18,106 nt of DNA from DAMCAP01 sp964369265 (lineage in GTDB: Bacteria > Bacillota > Clostridia > Oscillospirales > Ruminococcaceae). Made by a program: the position numbers and the translations under genes. This document shows, piece by piece, positions 1-8,245 of the stretch (position 1 is the stretch's first letter; every line of letters starts with the position of its first letter). Where the stretch lies: positions 1 to 18,106 of the forward strand of contig CAYJEV010000028.1 of the NCBI GenBank assembly GCA_964369265.1, written 5' to 3'. Under the pieces are notes generated by a model. The model saw nothing but the letters and a program-made list of their open reading frames with translations, was not told the origin of the DNA and did no database searches.

Positions 1-237
1 TAGCGAACTAACAAAACTCTCTAAACTACTTGTTATTACTATATTAGAATTTTCAGAAATATTCTCGTATATAGTGTTTCTCATTCCAGAATTATAAAGC
101 ATATCCGCAAGTATTGGAGAAAATATCCAAGACACTACCAAGCTACCTATAGTTACAAAGAATGATGCAATTGTATATACAAATCCTGTTTTAGCACTAT
201 ATATTATACAAAAAGCTAGATAGAGGATTATTAGCAA
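1..237 (-). CDS. CvpA-like membrane protein, 3' part cut by the window edge
   Basis: Partial gene running off the left edge. Its reading frame is open from a TAA at 258-256 to base 1. The visible N-terminus has a first hydrophobic helix (residues such as DLLIILYLAFCII), then a polar AKTGF turn and a second hydrophobic stretch ending in SPILADML. That helix, short loop with a conserved G, helix, SP-x-LA-x-x-L layout resembles the CvpA family (colicin V production-like, inner membrane, role in envelope biology unclear). It follows the DUF5711-like gene by about 30 bases and is probably the last gene of the string visible here. The start is a problem: no ATG or GTG lies in frame and no Shine-Dalgarno is visible. 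The TTG at 237 is used here, but family alignment suggests a start a few codons further up, where only ATT (243) or ATA (246) exist. Family call is moderately sure; the start is not. Confidence 0.55.
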   Translation of the reverse strand, partial: MLIILYLAFCIIYSAKTGFVYTIASFFVTIGSLVVSWIFSPILADMLYNSGMRNTIYENISENSNIVITSSLESFVSSL

Positions 238-268
238 ATCAATTATAAGATAATTTTAGCTTATGATG

Positions 269-1408
269 TTAACCAATAGAATATAAGTTTCTATCAGTAA
301 GCACATATAAGCTATTATTTAATAGAGTAATGTCCTCAACAGTTGCTACCTCAATTAAAGTTGTTAGTTCAAGATCGCTATTAAGATCATAAACTTCTTT
401 GGAAGACGCAATTAGTAGACTATCATCTCTATTTATAATTTTTGTTACTGGTTTGTCGAATTGATATTCGTATTTTATAGTCATGTCGTGATTTAATGCA
501 ACTATTTTGCTGTTTCGGGTTTTTGAGTAGTCCCCTTCAAGAATAATTACACTTCCATCTTCATTAACAAGATAATAGTCTATGTTATCATTATATTGAT
601 ATCCTGCAAGCTTTTCTCCTGATAATGACCACACACTAACACCAGTATCGCTTAGCAAAGATATGTTCCCATCTTCTCTAAAAGAGACATCAAATATAAA
701 TTCATCGCCCATATCCACAAATATTTTATCACTACCATCTAATGGAATTATTCCAACTCTACAAGAAAGCTTACCGTCTATTGTTGTAATTCCGCTAACT
801 AATAAATATTTTTCTGACAAATCAGTAGATATAATCTTATGTTCCGAAGAACTATAAGCGAAAATCTCTGTATAGGACTTATTATATACTGTTACATGTG
901 AGCTAAATCTATCATGATCTGTTGTAACAACAATATTTCCATCATCAGAAACAGAAAGGCCTACTATTGTATTAGGTAATGAAGTATTCCACAAAACTTC
1001 ATCCCCATTTGTAACATACATTCCATATGCTCCAATGTCAGCAGCAATAATTCTATCATCAGATACTATCGGTATTGGGTTCTGCATATTTAATTTTACA
1101 ATATTGATAGCCTCTCCCATCATATCATAATAACCTATCTCACCAGTTTGAAATATCGCTAGGTCGCTACCAATATTAACGATAGTTTTATCTTCTCCAG
1201 CAGGTATGTTAGAGGTCAATGTTTCAGTTGTTTCTTCCCTAATTAAGCTATTAAACCAACCATCTATACCCAAAGAAGAAATAGCATCACGTTGTAAATA
1301 CAAAAATAAAGAGAGCAAAATGATAATTACTAGCCAAATAGCTCTTTTTATTTTTTTCTTTTTTTTGCTTTTCTGCCTAATCTCATCATATGTACGAATT
1401 TCCGCCAT
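269..1408 (-). CDS. DUF5711-like membrane-anchored beta-propeller protein
   Basis: A 379-residue protein of unknown function. Residues 1-22 are basic (RQKSKKKKKIKR), followed by one transmembrane helix at about 23-38 (IWLVIIILLSLFLYL), so the remaining 340 residues should lie outside the membrane (N-in topology). That part is a series of short beta-strand repeats with hydrophobic-Asp-Gly turns (for example VSDDGNIVVTT, REDGNISLLS), as in WD40/PQQ-like propellers. The arrangement matches what I know of the DUF5711 family of Clostridia, often beside CvpA genes. The start ATG follows the truA stop by two bases; the truA codons for its final K-E-G-G and stop (1425-1411) double as a G-rich Shine-Dalgarno, so the two genes are almost certainly translationally coupled. 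The architecture is clear; the family name is recognition, and no activity can be assigned. Confidence 0.7.
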   Translation of the reverse strand: MAEIRTYDEIRQKSKKKKKIKRAIWLVIIILLSLFLYLQRDAISSLGIDGWFNSLIREETTETLTSNIPAGEDKTIVNIGSDLAIFQTGEIGYYDMMGEAINIVKLNMQNPIPIVSDDRIIAADIGAYGMYVTNGDEVLWNTSLPNTIVGLSVSDDGNIVVTTDHDRFSSHVTVYNKSYTEIFAYSSSEHKIISTDLSEKYLLVSGITTIDGKLSCRVGIIPLDGSDKIFVDMGDEFIFDVSFREDGNISLLSDTGVSVWSLSGEKLAGYQYNDNIDYYLVNEDGSVIILEGDYSKTRNSKIVALNHDMTIKYEYQFDKPVTKIINRDDSLLIASSKEVYDLNSDLELTTLIEVATVEDITLLNNSLYVLTDRNLYSIG

Positions 1409-1410
1409 TA

Positions 1411-2205
1411 CTATCCCCCCTCTTTAGGATTTTGATTATACTTGCCAGGCAATAGCTTGCCATTATCTTGCTCGTAGAACACTTCATTAAGATATAAGCC
1501 ATGTGCTGGAGCGGTTCTTCCAGCAAGTTTTCTATCAAGATTTGTTAGCAACTCATCTATAACATCAATGCTGATCATACCGCTACCAATATCAATAAGT
1601 GTACCTACAATTATTCTGACCATATTGTATAAAAAGCCATCTCCTTCAACAGTAAATATAACATAATCATCATGAGTATTTATATCACATTTTGTCACTG
1701 TTCTAATAGTTGATTCAACTTTGCCGCCAGTATTTGAAAAGCCCTTAAAATCATGTGTACCAACTATGCTAGAAGCAGCATTCCTCATAAGTTCTATATC
1801 AAGATTAAATGGGTAATGGTGTGCATAGTTTCTAAGAAAAGGACTTGGCAAAGCTGAGGTATATACTTTGTAACAGTACCTCTTGCCAATAGCAGAGTAT
1901 CTAGGGTGGAAATTATCATCAGTTTCCCTACAATCAATCACAACAACATCGTCTGGCAGTTTGCTGTTAAGAGCTATAGGAAGCCTTTCTTTGGGAATTG
2001 GGTTGTCTGTATCAAACGACAAGCAAAAGCCCTCAGCATGTACTCCTGCATCAGTCCTTGAACAGCCAATTATACCAAGACGTTCTCCAAAAACAATTTC
2101 AATAGCATCTTGGACTACTTCAGCAATGGTTATTGCATTTTTCTGCACTTGATACCCACCATATCGGCTACCATCATATGCAATTGTTAGTACAAGTCTT
2201 CTCAT
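1411..2205 (-). CDS. truA: tRNA pseudouridine synthase A (TruA)
   Basis: TruA isomerises uridine to pseudouridine at positions 38-40 of the tRNA anticodon arm, in the cytoplasm. The 264-residue length is usual for the family. The catalytic motif GCSRTDAGVHA is intact at residues 47-57, with the nucleophilic Asp at D52. The N-terminal YDGSRYGGYQVQ corresponds to the usual YDG-x-x-F-x-G-[WF]-Q-x-Q motif, with Tyr in place of the common aromatic. Further landmarks are YCYKVYTS, HDFKGFSNTGG (about 152-162) and FLYNMVRIIVGTLIDIG near the C-terminus, all typical. The start ATG overlaps the ecfT stop in TAATG, so translation is coupled. ecfA1-ecfA2-ecfT-truA is a conserved order in Bacillota; here the ribosomal protein genes that often flank it are absent. 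Identification is secure. Confidence 0.96.
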   Translation of the reverse strand: MRRLVLTIAYDGSRYGGYQVQKNAITIAEVVQDAIEIVFGERLGIIGCSRTDAGVHAEGFCLSFDTDNPIPKERLPIALNSKLPDDVVVIDCRETDDNFHPRYSAIGKRYCYKVYTSALPSPFLRNYAHHYPFNLDIELMRNAASSIVGTHDFKGFSNTGGKVESTIRTVTKCDINTHDDYVIFTVEGDGFLYNMVRIIVGTLIDIGSGMISIDVIDELLTNLDRKLAGRTAPAHGLYLNEVFYEQDNGKLLPGKYNQNPKEGG

Positions 2206-3020
2206 TAAATATAAACTGAAGGAAGAACAGTGTTTAGATAAACAGCAAAAGCTATTGCAATTAAAACACTAACTAAAGCAACAGCATCTCTATTACCATA
2301 CTTTAAAACTCTAAGACGAGTTCTCCCTTCTCCTCCTCTATAACAGCGACATTCCATAGCCAAAGCTAATTCATCAGCTCGTCTAAAAGCTGAAATAAAT
2401 AATGGTATCAATACAGGTATCAATGCCTTAGAACGCTTAACAATACCGCCACTTTCCATATCTGCACCTCTTGCCTTTTGAGCAGATATAATTTTATCTG
2501 TCTCTTCAATTAAAGTTGGGATGAATCTAAGTGCAATCGTCATCATCATTGCAAGCTCATGCGCTGGTACACCAATCCTTTTAAATGGTTTTAATAAATG
2601 TTCAATACCATCAGTTAAAAGTATTGGTGAAGTGGTGTATGTCAGCAGTGATGTACCAGCAATTAAAAATAAAATTCTCTCGCTCATAAGCAGAGCGACC
2701 ATAACTCCCTCATAACTTATCTCAATAAAATAAAAACTAAATATAATAGTTCCCTTTATAAAAAACATATTAAGGAAAGTTGTGAAAATAATTATTGGTA
2801 TAACAGGTTTAATACTCTTAAATAAAAGTTTTAGCTTTATTTTAGAGTTTAGAAAACCACATAAAGCCCAACATCCTCCAACCAATATTCCTATTGGATT
2901 TTTTGGTATAAATAAGAGAACAACAAATAACATTGTTAAAAATATTTTCATTCTAGGGTCTAAATTATGAACAAATGAGTTTCCTGGAAAATATTGTCCT
3001 ATTGTAATATCTTTAAGCAT
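2205..3020 (-). CDS. ecfT: Energy-coupling factor transporter transmembrane subunit EcfT
   Basis: Membrane scaffold of ECF-type vitamin/micronutrient importers: it links the two ATPases (EcfA1, EcfA2) to exchangeable substrate-binding S components. The 271-residue protein has several hydrophobic segments (about 26-42, 44-57, 72-90, 93-125, 201-212, 246-265). It has the two EcfT coupling motifs in the long cytoplasmic helices: KARGAD at 182-187 and AMECRCYRGG at 221-230. The second is slightly unusual, with Cys where Ala is common (family form roughly A-M-E-A-R-[GC]-Y). The ATG at 3020 overlaps the end of ecfA2 by eight bases and has GAGGTG as Shine-Dalgarno inside ecfA2. No S-component gene is present in the window, as expected for a group II module serving several S components encoded elsewhere. 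Secure. Confidence 0.93.
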   Translation of the reverse strand: MLKDITIGQYFPGNSFVHNLDPRMKIFLTMLFVVLLFIPKNPIGILVGGCWALCGFLNSKIKLKLLFKSIKPVIPIIIFTTFLNMFFIKGTIIFSFYFIEISYEGVMVALLMSERILFLIAGTSLLTYTTSPILLTDGIEHLLKPFKRIGVPAHELAMMMTIALRFIPTLIEETDKIISAQKARGADMESGGIVKRSKALIPVLIPLFISAFRRADELALAMECRCYRGGEGRTRLRVLKYGNRDAVALVSVLIAIAFAVYLNTVLPSVYI

Positions 3021-3882
3021 TTTTCACCTCTTTAATTAGCCTGTCTATTTCTAAAGCAGCATGATGAGGTGTGTGAATATCCGTTTTAAGCGATGTATAG
3101 CCTGCTTGGTTTAGTGCTGATAATATTTCGCTAATCACAGGCAGATCTAAGCCTATTTTTCTAAGCTCATCTTTTTGGGAAAATACTTTATTAACTGTAT
3201 CAAATGCAAAAACATCACCATCTTTTAAAACCAAAACCCTATCGGCATAAACAGCGATATCCTCCATACTATGGGATATTAAAAGTATTGTACTCCCTGT
3301 TTCTTTATGGTAGTTGTTTATCATGTTTAATATAGCTTGTCTACCTGTTGGATCTAGTCCAGCAATAGGCTCATCAAGAATAAGAATTGAAGGCTTCATA
3401 GCAATAACGCCAGCAATAGCAACACGTCTTTTTTGTCCTCCTGAAAGCTCAAAAGGAGATTTATCAAGCCAGTCACTTTTAACACCAGCATATTTAGCTG
3501 CTTCTTTAACTCTTTCTTCAATTTCTTCTTCGCTAAGCCTCATGTTTCTTGGACCAAACGCTATATCTTTGTATACAGTTTCTTCAAATAATTGATATTC
3601 AGGGTACTGAAATACTAAACCAACTTTAAATCTGAACTTTCGAACATCTTTATCATTTGCCCAAACATCCTCACCATCAATATATATCTTGCCATCATGC
3701 GGTTTAAGCAGCCCGTTTAGATGACTCATTAAAGTTGATTTACCAGAACCAGTATGTCCTATAACACCGATTAGCTCGCCTTTTTTTATTTCAATATTTA
3801 TTTTATTTAGTGCCACCATTTCAAATGGAGTGCCTTTAGAATAAATATGTGTTAAATTCTCTGTTTTAATAGCAGACGACAT
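3013..3882 (-). CDS. ecfA2: ECF transporter ATP-binding subunit EcfA2
   Basis: ATPase subunit of the ECF transporter, 289 residues, cytoplasmic face of the membrane. Walker A GHTGSGKST at 42-50, Q-loop VFQYPEYQLFEETV at 90-103, ABC signature LSGGQKRR at 146-153, Walker B ILILDEP at 166-172 with AGLDP following, and the switch His in ISHS near 204. The GQ[KM]RR signature with DEP-x-AGLDP is the EcfA2 type, against GGQKQR with DEA-x-x-MLDP in EcfA1; gene order agrees. The C-terminal 60 residues form the extra EcfA domain used for dimerisation. Start ATG overlaps the ecfA1 stop in TAATG, and the last ecfA1 codons (GGA GGA GAA) supply the Shine-Dalgarno. All catalytic residues are present. Secure. 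Confidence 0.95.
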   Translation of the reverse strand: MSSAIKTENLTHIYSKGTPFEMVALNKINIEIKKGELIGVIGHTGSGKSTLMSHLNGLLKPHDGKIYIDGEDVWANDKDVRKFRFKVGLVFQYPEYQLFEETVYKDIAFGPRNMRLSEEEIEERVKEAAKYAGVKSDWLDKSPFELSGGQKRRVAIAGVIAMKPSILILDEPIAGLDPTGRQAILNMINNYHKETGSTILLISHSMEDIAVYADRVLVLKDGDVFAFDTVNKVFSQKDELRKIGLDLPVISEILSALNQAGYTSLKTDIHTPHHAALEIDRLIKEVKNA

Positions 3883-4739
3883 TATTCTCCTCCATTTAAA
3901 CTATGCTCTATCAATAGTTTTTTTATGTGTTCAGTTGCTTCTTCTAGCTTTATTATCGAGGTATCAACATTATAGCCAAGCTTTTTAAGCTCAATTAAAA
4001 GCTCAGTTGGCTGCGGAACATCTAACCCAACTGATTTTAATAAATCACTTTGTGAAAACACTTCTTTTGGAGCACCAGTTATAAGAACTTTTCCTAAATC
4101 CACCACAAACACTTTATCACATTCTGCCGCTTCTTCCATAAAATGTGTAATTAAAATAACTGTTATACCAAACTCCTGATTAAGCTCTTTTACCGTTTTA
4201 ACAACTTCTGCCCTGCCTTTTGGGTCAAGCATGGCAGTGGCTTCATCTAGAATTATTACTTTTGGGCGCATTGCAACAATCCCAGCTATAGCAACTCTCT
4301 GTTTTTGTCCGCCAGAAAGCCTATGTGGTGAATGCTTTGCATATTCAGTCATTCCAACCTTGGCTAAAGCATCGTCTACCCTAACCCTTATTTCTTCGCT
4401 TGGTATACCTAAATTTTCTATTCCAAAAGCAACATCTTCCTCAACTATAGCAGCAACAATTTGATTGTCTGGATTTTGAAACACCATTTCAGCTCGTTGT
4501 CTTATATCATAAGTATTGTCCTCAATAGCAGTGTCCAGGCTATCAACATAGCATTTCCCTCCACTTGGCAGAAGTATAGCATTAAAATGCTTAGCAAGCG
4601 TTGATTTACCAGAACCGTTATGCCCTAATATAGCAACAAACTCGCCTTGATTAATCTCAAGGTCTATCCCAGACAAAGCTTTGATTTTTTCATTTGGATA
4701 AGCAAACTGCAAGTTTTCAGTTTTGATTATAACTGACAT
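3882..4739 (-). CDS. ecfA1: ECF transporter ATP-binding subunit EcfA1
   Basis: Partner ATPase of EcfA2, 285 residues with the start chosen here. Walker A GHNGSGKST at 39-47, Q-loop VFQNPDNQIVAAIVEEDVAFG at about 86-106, signature LSGGQKQR at 141-148, Walker B VIILDEA at 161-167 followed by TAMLDP, and switch His in LITHF (H199). The DEATAMLDP form is characteristic of EcfA1. The frame stays open 12 codons further up to 4775, but ATG 4739 is preferred: it has GGAGG seven bases upstream, and the product then begins MSVIIKTENLQFAYP as in homologues. With this start the gene overlaps the methyltransferase by 13 bases, so the two are in one transcript. Secure as a protein; start fairly secure. Confidence 0.94.
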   Translation of the reverse strand: MSVIIKTENLQFAYPNEKIKALSGIDLEINQGEFVAILGHNGSGKSTLAKHFNAILLPSGGKCYVDSLDTAIEDNTYDIRQRAEMVFQNPDNQIVAAIVEEDVAFGIENLGIPSEEIRVRVDDALAKVGMTEYAKHSPHRLSGGQKQRVAIAGIVAMRPKVIILDEATAMLDPKGRAEVVKTVKELNQEFGITVILITHFMEEAAECDKVFVVDLGKVLITGAPKEVFSQSDLLKSVGLDVPQPTELLIELKKLGYNVDTSIIKLEEATEHIKKLLIEHSLNGGE

Positions 4740-5629
4740 CCATTTACCTCCACTGAAACGCTCTTTCCTAACCAAATAGCTGTGCTACCACATGGTAAAC
4801 ATCCACCCTCAGTTACTGGAAGTCCTATTTCAGAGGAGAAGAAGCTACCATCTATATTAACTGTTTTAGCTAATACTTCCTTCATTACACTAGAGCCAAG
4901 CCCTGTTGTGTATGAGTTAAGAAGTAAAAATAAGGCATCATCTGCCAAAAGCTCACTAACTAGCTGCATTAGCTCAAAAATACTATCCTCAAGCTTCCAA
5001 ACTTCGCCGCCTGGACCTCTGCCATATGATGGTGGGTCTAGAATAATTCCATCATATTTATTGCCTCGTCTAATCTCTCTTTCAATGAACTTTTTGCAAT
5101 CATCAATTATCCATCTAATAGGCGCATCAGAAAGCCCAGAAGCATTTGCGTTCTCTCTTGCCCATGTTATCATGCCTTTAGAAGCATCAACATGCACAAC
5201 ACTAGCACCAGCTTTTGCGCAAGCTAGTGTTGCACCGCCAGTATAAGCAAATAAGTTCAAAACTTTTGCTGGTCTGTTCGCAGCTTTTATTATGCTCTCG
5301 CATAAGTCCCAGTTAACAGCTTGTTCTGGGAAAAGTCCAGTGTGTTTAAAGTTAGTTGGACGAATAATGAATTTTAAATCTTTATAATCAACTTTCCATT
5401 CGTCTTTTTTAAGCGTACGCTTATCCCATTCACCACCACCTGTTGCAGAGCGGCGGTAATAAGCGTCTGCTGCGCTCCATTGTTTGCCCTTTGGTGTTTT
5501 CCATATAATTTGAGGGTCAGGTCTTACTAACCTTACATCCTTCCAACGCTCTAATTTTTCTCCATCACTGCATGATATAATTTCTATATCCTGCCAGTTT
5601 TTTGCTAATCTTATCACTTTTATGACCAT
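4727..5629 (-). CDS. Class I SAM-dependent methyltransferase, RlmI-like
   Basis: A 300-residue methyltransferase. The SAM-binding motif I is VLNLFAYTGG at 123-132, the acidic end of strand beta-2 is VHVDASKG at 145-152, and motif IV is ILDPPSYGRG at 196-205. GLFPEQAVNW at 98-107 and the DPPS-Y motif are typical of the RlmI/YwbD-type group, whose characterised members methylate C5 of a cytosine in 23S rRNA; substrate here is inferred and not certain. There is no separate N-terminal PUA domain, which canonical RlmI (about 390-400 residues) has, so this is a shorter relative. ATG 5629 is preceded by AGAAAGGA at unusually short spacing; a GTG four codons in is the alternative. It lies between glmM, 178 bases upstream, and ecfA1, which it overlaps. 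Confidence 0.8.
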   Translation of the reverse strand: MVIKVIRLAKNWQDIEIISCSDGEKLERWKDVRLVRPDPQIIWKTPKGKQWSAADAYYRRSATGGGEWDKRTLKKDEWKVDYKDLKFIIRPTNFKHTGLFPEQAVNWDLCESIIKAANRPAKVLNLFAYTGGATLACAKAGASVVHVDASKGMITWARENANASGLSDAPIRWIIDDCKKFIEREIRRGNKYDGIILDPPSYGRGPGGEVWKLEDSIFELMQLVSELLADDALFLLLNSYTTGLGSSVMKEVLAKTVNIDGSFFSSEIGLPVTEGGCLPCGSTAIWLGKSVSVEVNGCQL

Positions 5630-5654
5630 TCCTTTCTACTAAAGGCACAAAACA

Positions 5655-5758
5655 ACCATAAAAATGGTCATAAATGCGCCATGTTTTTCGGTTATCTGCT
5701 TTTTGCAGACGAGAAAAACGGCTTTTTAATAGTTAAGTTTGAAATGTATTTTCAAACT
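5655..5758 (-). repeat. Stem-loop cluster in the glmM-methyltransferase gap
   Basis: Three inverted repeats lie within the 178-base gap (5630-5807). From right to left on the minus strand: (1) a perfect 9-bp stem, halves 5736-5744 and 5750-5758, loop 5 bases; (2) a compound stem 5678-5722, made of GCC/GGC, a 2-base bulge, GTTTTTC/GAAAAAC, a small internal loop, and a 6-bp GTCTGC/GCAGAT stem closed by five bases; (3) a 5-bp ACCAT/ATGGT stem, 5655-5668, with an A4 loop. None is followed on the minus strand by a convincing terminal U-run, so read-through to the methyltransferase is likely. A weak promoter-like pair (TTGAAA 5755-5750, TATTAA 5731-5726, spacer 18) overlaps stem 1. It could be an intergenic structured repeat or a processing/attenuation site. 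Confidence 0.5.
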
Positions 5759-5807
5759 CTCTCACTAGGGTGCCCGATATAATCCGAATCAGTTTATAAA
5801 GCAGATA

Positions 5808-7160
5808 CTATGCTAACAAAGTTGAAATAGCCGCAGCTATTTTATCAGCTATTGTTGATATTTCTCCCTCATTTTGTCCTTCTACCATTACTCGTATTAC
5901 CGGCTCAGTACCTGAAACCCTAATTAAAACTCTACCTCTTCCCTCTAAAGCTTTTTCACACTCAGCTATAATCACTTTTAGCTCTTCATTTGTATTTAGT
6001 TTCGCTTTCATATCATTGTTAGCAGCAACATTTACAAGCGTTTGAGGGAAAGTCACCATTGTATCGTATAGAACGGATAGTTTATGCCCAGCCTTTTTAA
6101 TAGCATTAAGCAGCATTATCGCACTCAACTGACCATCGCCTGTTGTTGAATAGTCCGAGAAAATAATGTGTCCTGATTGCTCTCCACCAATACTAAAACC
6201 GCCATTTCTCATCTCTTCAAGCACATATCTATCACCAACTTTAGTTGTCTTAACGTCTACATTTCTTGATTTCATTAAAAGCATAAAGCCCATATTAGAC
6301 ATTGAAGTAACAACAACAGTATCTTTATTCAACTTTCCTTCAGCTTTTAGATAGTCAGAACAAATTGCGACTATTCTATCACCATCCAGAACCCTGCCTT
6401 TTTCATCAACCGCTAAAAACCTATCAGCATCTCCATCAAAGGCAAATCCCATGTGATATCCACCAGCAACAACTTGTTTGCCAAGCCTTTCAATATGAGT
6501 CGAACCACACTTATTGTTTATGTTTACTCCATCAGGAGTTGCGGCTAACATATCAAATTTCAGTCCGATTCTTTTGAAAATGTCCTCAGCAGTTGCAGAA
6601 GCACTTCCGTTTGAGCAATCAATCAAAACCCTATACTCTTTAAACTCTCCATTTGCAAGCGAAGAAATATATGATATGTATGCTTCTGCTGCGCAATCTG
6701 TACTTGTTACTCTACCTATCTCGCTATGTGTTGCAACATAATATTCCTCAATGCCATCAAGAATAATAGCTTCAATTTCCTCTTCTTCTGCATCATTGAG
6801 CTTATGACCTTTTGCACCGAATAATTTAATGCCATTATATTCAAAAGAGTTATGGCTGGCTGATAGCATTATTCCAGCATCGCAATCTTCTGTTATTACT
6901 AAATGTGCAACAGCAGGAGTTGGTACAACACCTAAACAAAGGACATCTGCTCCAACTGAGCAAATTCCAGCAATAACTGCCATCTCCAACATATCAGATG
7001 ATATTCTAGTGTCCTTTCCAATAGCGATAATTGGTTTTTGTTTGGTAGATTTCCTTTTCACTACCATCGCTGTTGCCCTTCCAATATTCATCGCAAGAGT
7101 TATATCAAGTTCACGACCAGCAACACCACGAACTCCATCAGTTCCAAATATTCTTCCCAT
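5808..7160 (-). CDS. glmM: Phosphoglucosamine mutase (GlmM)
   Basis: Converts glucosamine-6-phosphate to glucosamine-1-phosphate, the step towards UDP-GlcNAc for peptidoglycan; cytoplasmic. At 450 residues it is full length. The active-site loop is LSASHNSFEYNGIK (99-112) with phosphoserine S102; the residue after HN is Ser where Pro is usual. The metal-binding loop is DGDADR (242-247), the sugar-recognition loop GGEQSGH (325-331), and the phosphate-binding loop RVSGTEP (414-420). The N-terminal GRIFGTDGVRG is standard. ATG 7160 has GGAGG with a five-base gap, and follows the ruvB stop by 14 bases. Having glmM directly after ruvCAB is not a functional pairing; it appears to share the same transcript. 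Secure. Confidence 0.96.
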   Translation of the reverse strand: MGRIFGTDGVRGVAGRELDITLAMNIGRATAMVVKRKSTKQKPIIAIGKDTRISSDMLEMAVIAGICSVGADVLCLGVVPTPAVAHLVITEDCDAGIMLSASHNSFEYNGIKLFGAKGHKLNDAEEEEIEAIILDGIEEYYVATHSEIGRVTSTDCAAEAYISYISSLANGEFKEYRVLIDCSNGSASATAEDIFKRIGLKFDMLAATPDGVNINNKCGSTHIERLGKQVVAGGYHMGFAFDGDADRFLAVDEKGRVLDGDRIVAICSDYLKAEGKLNKDTVVVTSMSNMGFMLLMKSRNVDVKTTKVGDRYVLEEMRNGGFSIGGEQSGHIIFSDYSTTGDGQLSAIMLLNAIKKAGHKLSVLYDTMVTFPQTLVNVAANNDMKAKLNTNEELKVIIAECEKALEGRGRVLIRVSGTEPVIRVMVEGQNEGEISTIADKIAAAISTLLA

Positions 7161-7174
7161 AATTACCTCCGAGT

Positions 7175-8212
7175 TTAGTCAAGGCTGATTTGCTCATACT
7201 CACTGCTTGCAGTATAAGGAAGCCCTAGATGTTCATATGCAAGCCTAGTAACACATCTTCCCCTTGAAGTTCGTGTTAAAAAGCCAATCTGCATTAAGTA
7301 TGGCTCATATACATCCTCAATTGTAATAGCTTCTTCATTTATAGCCGCAGCAAGTGTATCTAGCCCAACAGGGCCACCAGCATAGTTTTTAATAATAGTT
7401 TTTATCATTCTTCTATCAATCGTATCAAGCCCAAGAGGGTCTATATCTAGCCTTGATAGTGCAATATCTGCAATTTCTTTTGTTATAACTCCATCGCCAA
7501 GTACTTGCGCAAAATCTCGAACCCTTTTTAGCATTCTATTCGCAATTCTTGGCGTGCCTCTTGATCTTTTAGCAATTTCATAAGCTCCATCGTTTTCGCA
7601 GGCAATACCTAAAATCCCAGCACTTCTTGTTATAATCGTACTAAGCTCATCAAAAGTATACATGTCGAGCCTTAAATTAACCCCAAACCTATCTCTCAAT
7701 GGCGCGGAGAGCTGTCCCGCTCTTGTTGTTGCACCAATCAAAGTAAACGGAGGTAAATCAAGTCTAATAGATCTTGCGGATGGGCCTTTGCCAATTATGA
7801 TATCAAGAGCAAAATCCTCCATAGCTGGATATAATATTTCCTCTACACTTCGGTTGAGTCTATGAATCTCATCTATAAACAGTATATCTCTTTCATTCAA
7901 ATTTGTGAGTAATGCTGCAAGGTCACCTGGCTTTTCAATAGCAGGGCCTGAAGTTATTCTGATATTAACTCCCATTTCGTTGGCGATAATATTAGATAGA
8001 GTTGTTTTACCTAGTCCTGGAGGCCCATATAATAGGCAATGATCTAGGCCTTCTCCTCTTTGCTTTGCAGCTTTTATAAATACATTAAGATTTTCTTTAA
8101 CACCTTGCTGGCCTATATATTCAGACAGCATTTTAGGACGCAAAGAGTACTCTATCTGATCCTCTTCATTGGTATAATCAGGTGTCACAAATCTATTTTC
8201 AAAATCGTTCAT
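7175..8212 (-). CDS. ruvB: Holliday junction branch-migration ATPase RuvB
   Basis: AAA+ motor that, with RuvA, drives branch migration of Holliday junctions; 345 residues with the start chosen. It contains Walker A GPPGLGKT (63-70), Walker B LFIDEIH (111-117), sensor I GATTRAG (160-166), the arginine-finger segment APLRDRFG (170-177), and the C-terminal winged-helix DNA-binding domain ending near GRCVTRLAYEHLG. ATG 8212 is preferred over an in-frame GTG at 8233: the ATG has GGAG seven bases upstream, while the GTG has no Shine-Dalgarno, and family N-termini begin close to the NRFVTP segment. It lies 120 bases after ruvA, a wider gap than elsewhere in the string. Secure. Confidence 0.96.
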   Translation of the reverse strand: MNDFENRFVTPDYTNEEDQIEYSLRPKMLSEYIGQQGVKENLNVFIKAAKQRGEGLDHCLLYGPPGLGKTTLSNIIANEMGVNIRITSGPAIEKPGDLAALLTNLNERDILFIDEIHRLNRSVEEILYPAMEDFALDIIIGKGPSARSIRLDLPPFTLIGATTRAGQLSAPLRDRFGVNLRLDMYTFDELSTIITRSAGILGIACENDGAYEIAKRSRGTPRIANRMLKRVRDFAQVLGDGVITKEIADIALSRLDIDPLGLDTIDRRMIKTIIKNYAGGPVGLDTLAAAINEEAITIEDVYEPYLMQIGFLTRTSRGRCVTRLAYEHLGLPYTASSEYEQISLD

Positions 8213-8245
8213 AATAATGCTCCATTCTGCCACGGCATAAAATAA

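Noticed and set aside
4740..4775. Longer EcfA1 start (4775)
   Set aside because: The added residues MVRKERFSGGKW come from translating the Shine-Dalgarno region; ATG 4739 has GGAGG at good spacing.
4782..5246. 154-codon plus-strand ORF opposite the methyltransferase gene
   Set aside because: Antisense shadow: serine/proline-rich product with no motif, no Shine-Dalgarno, and the opposite strand encodes a clear methyltransferase. The same holds for the other plus-strand ORFs opposite ecfA1, ecfA2, glmM, ruvB, truA, DUF5711 and the symporter.
8213..8233. GTG start adding seven residues to RuvB
   Set aside because: No Shine-Dalgarno before the GTG; ATG 8212 has one.
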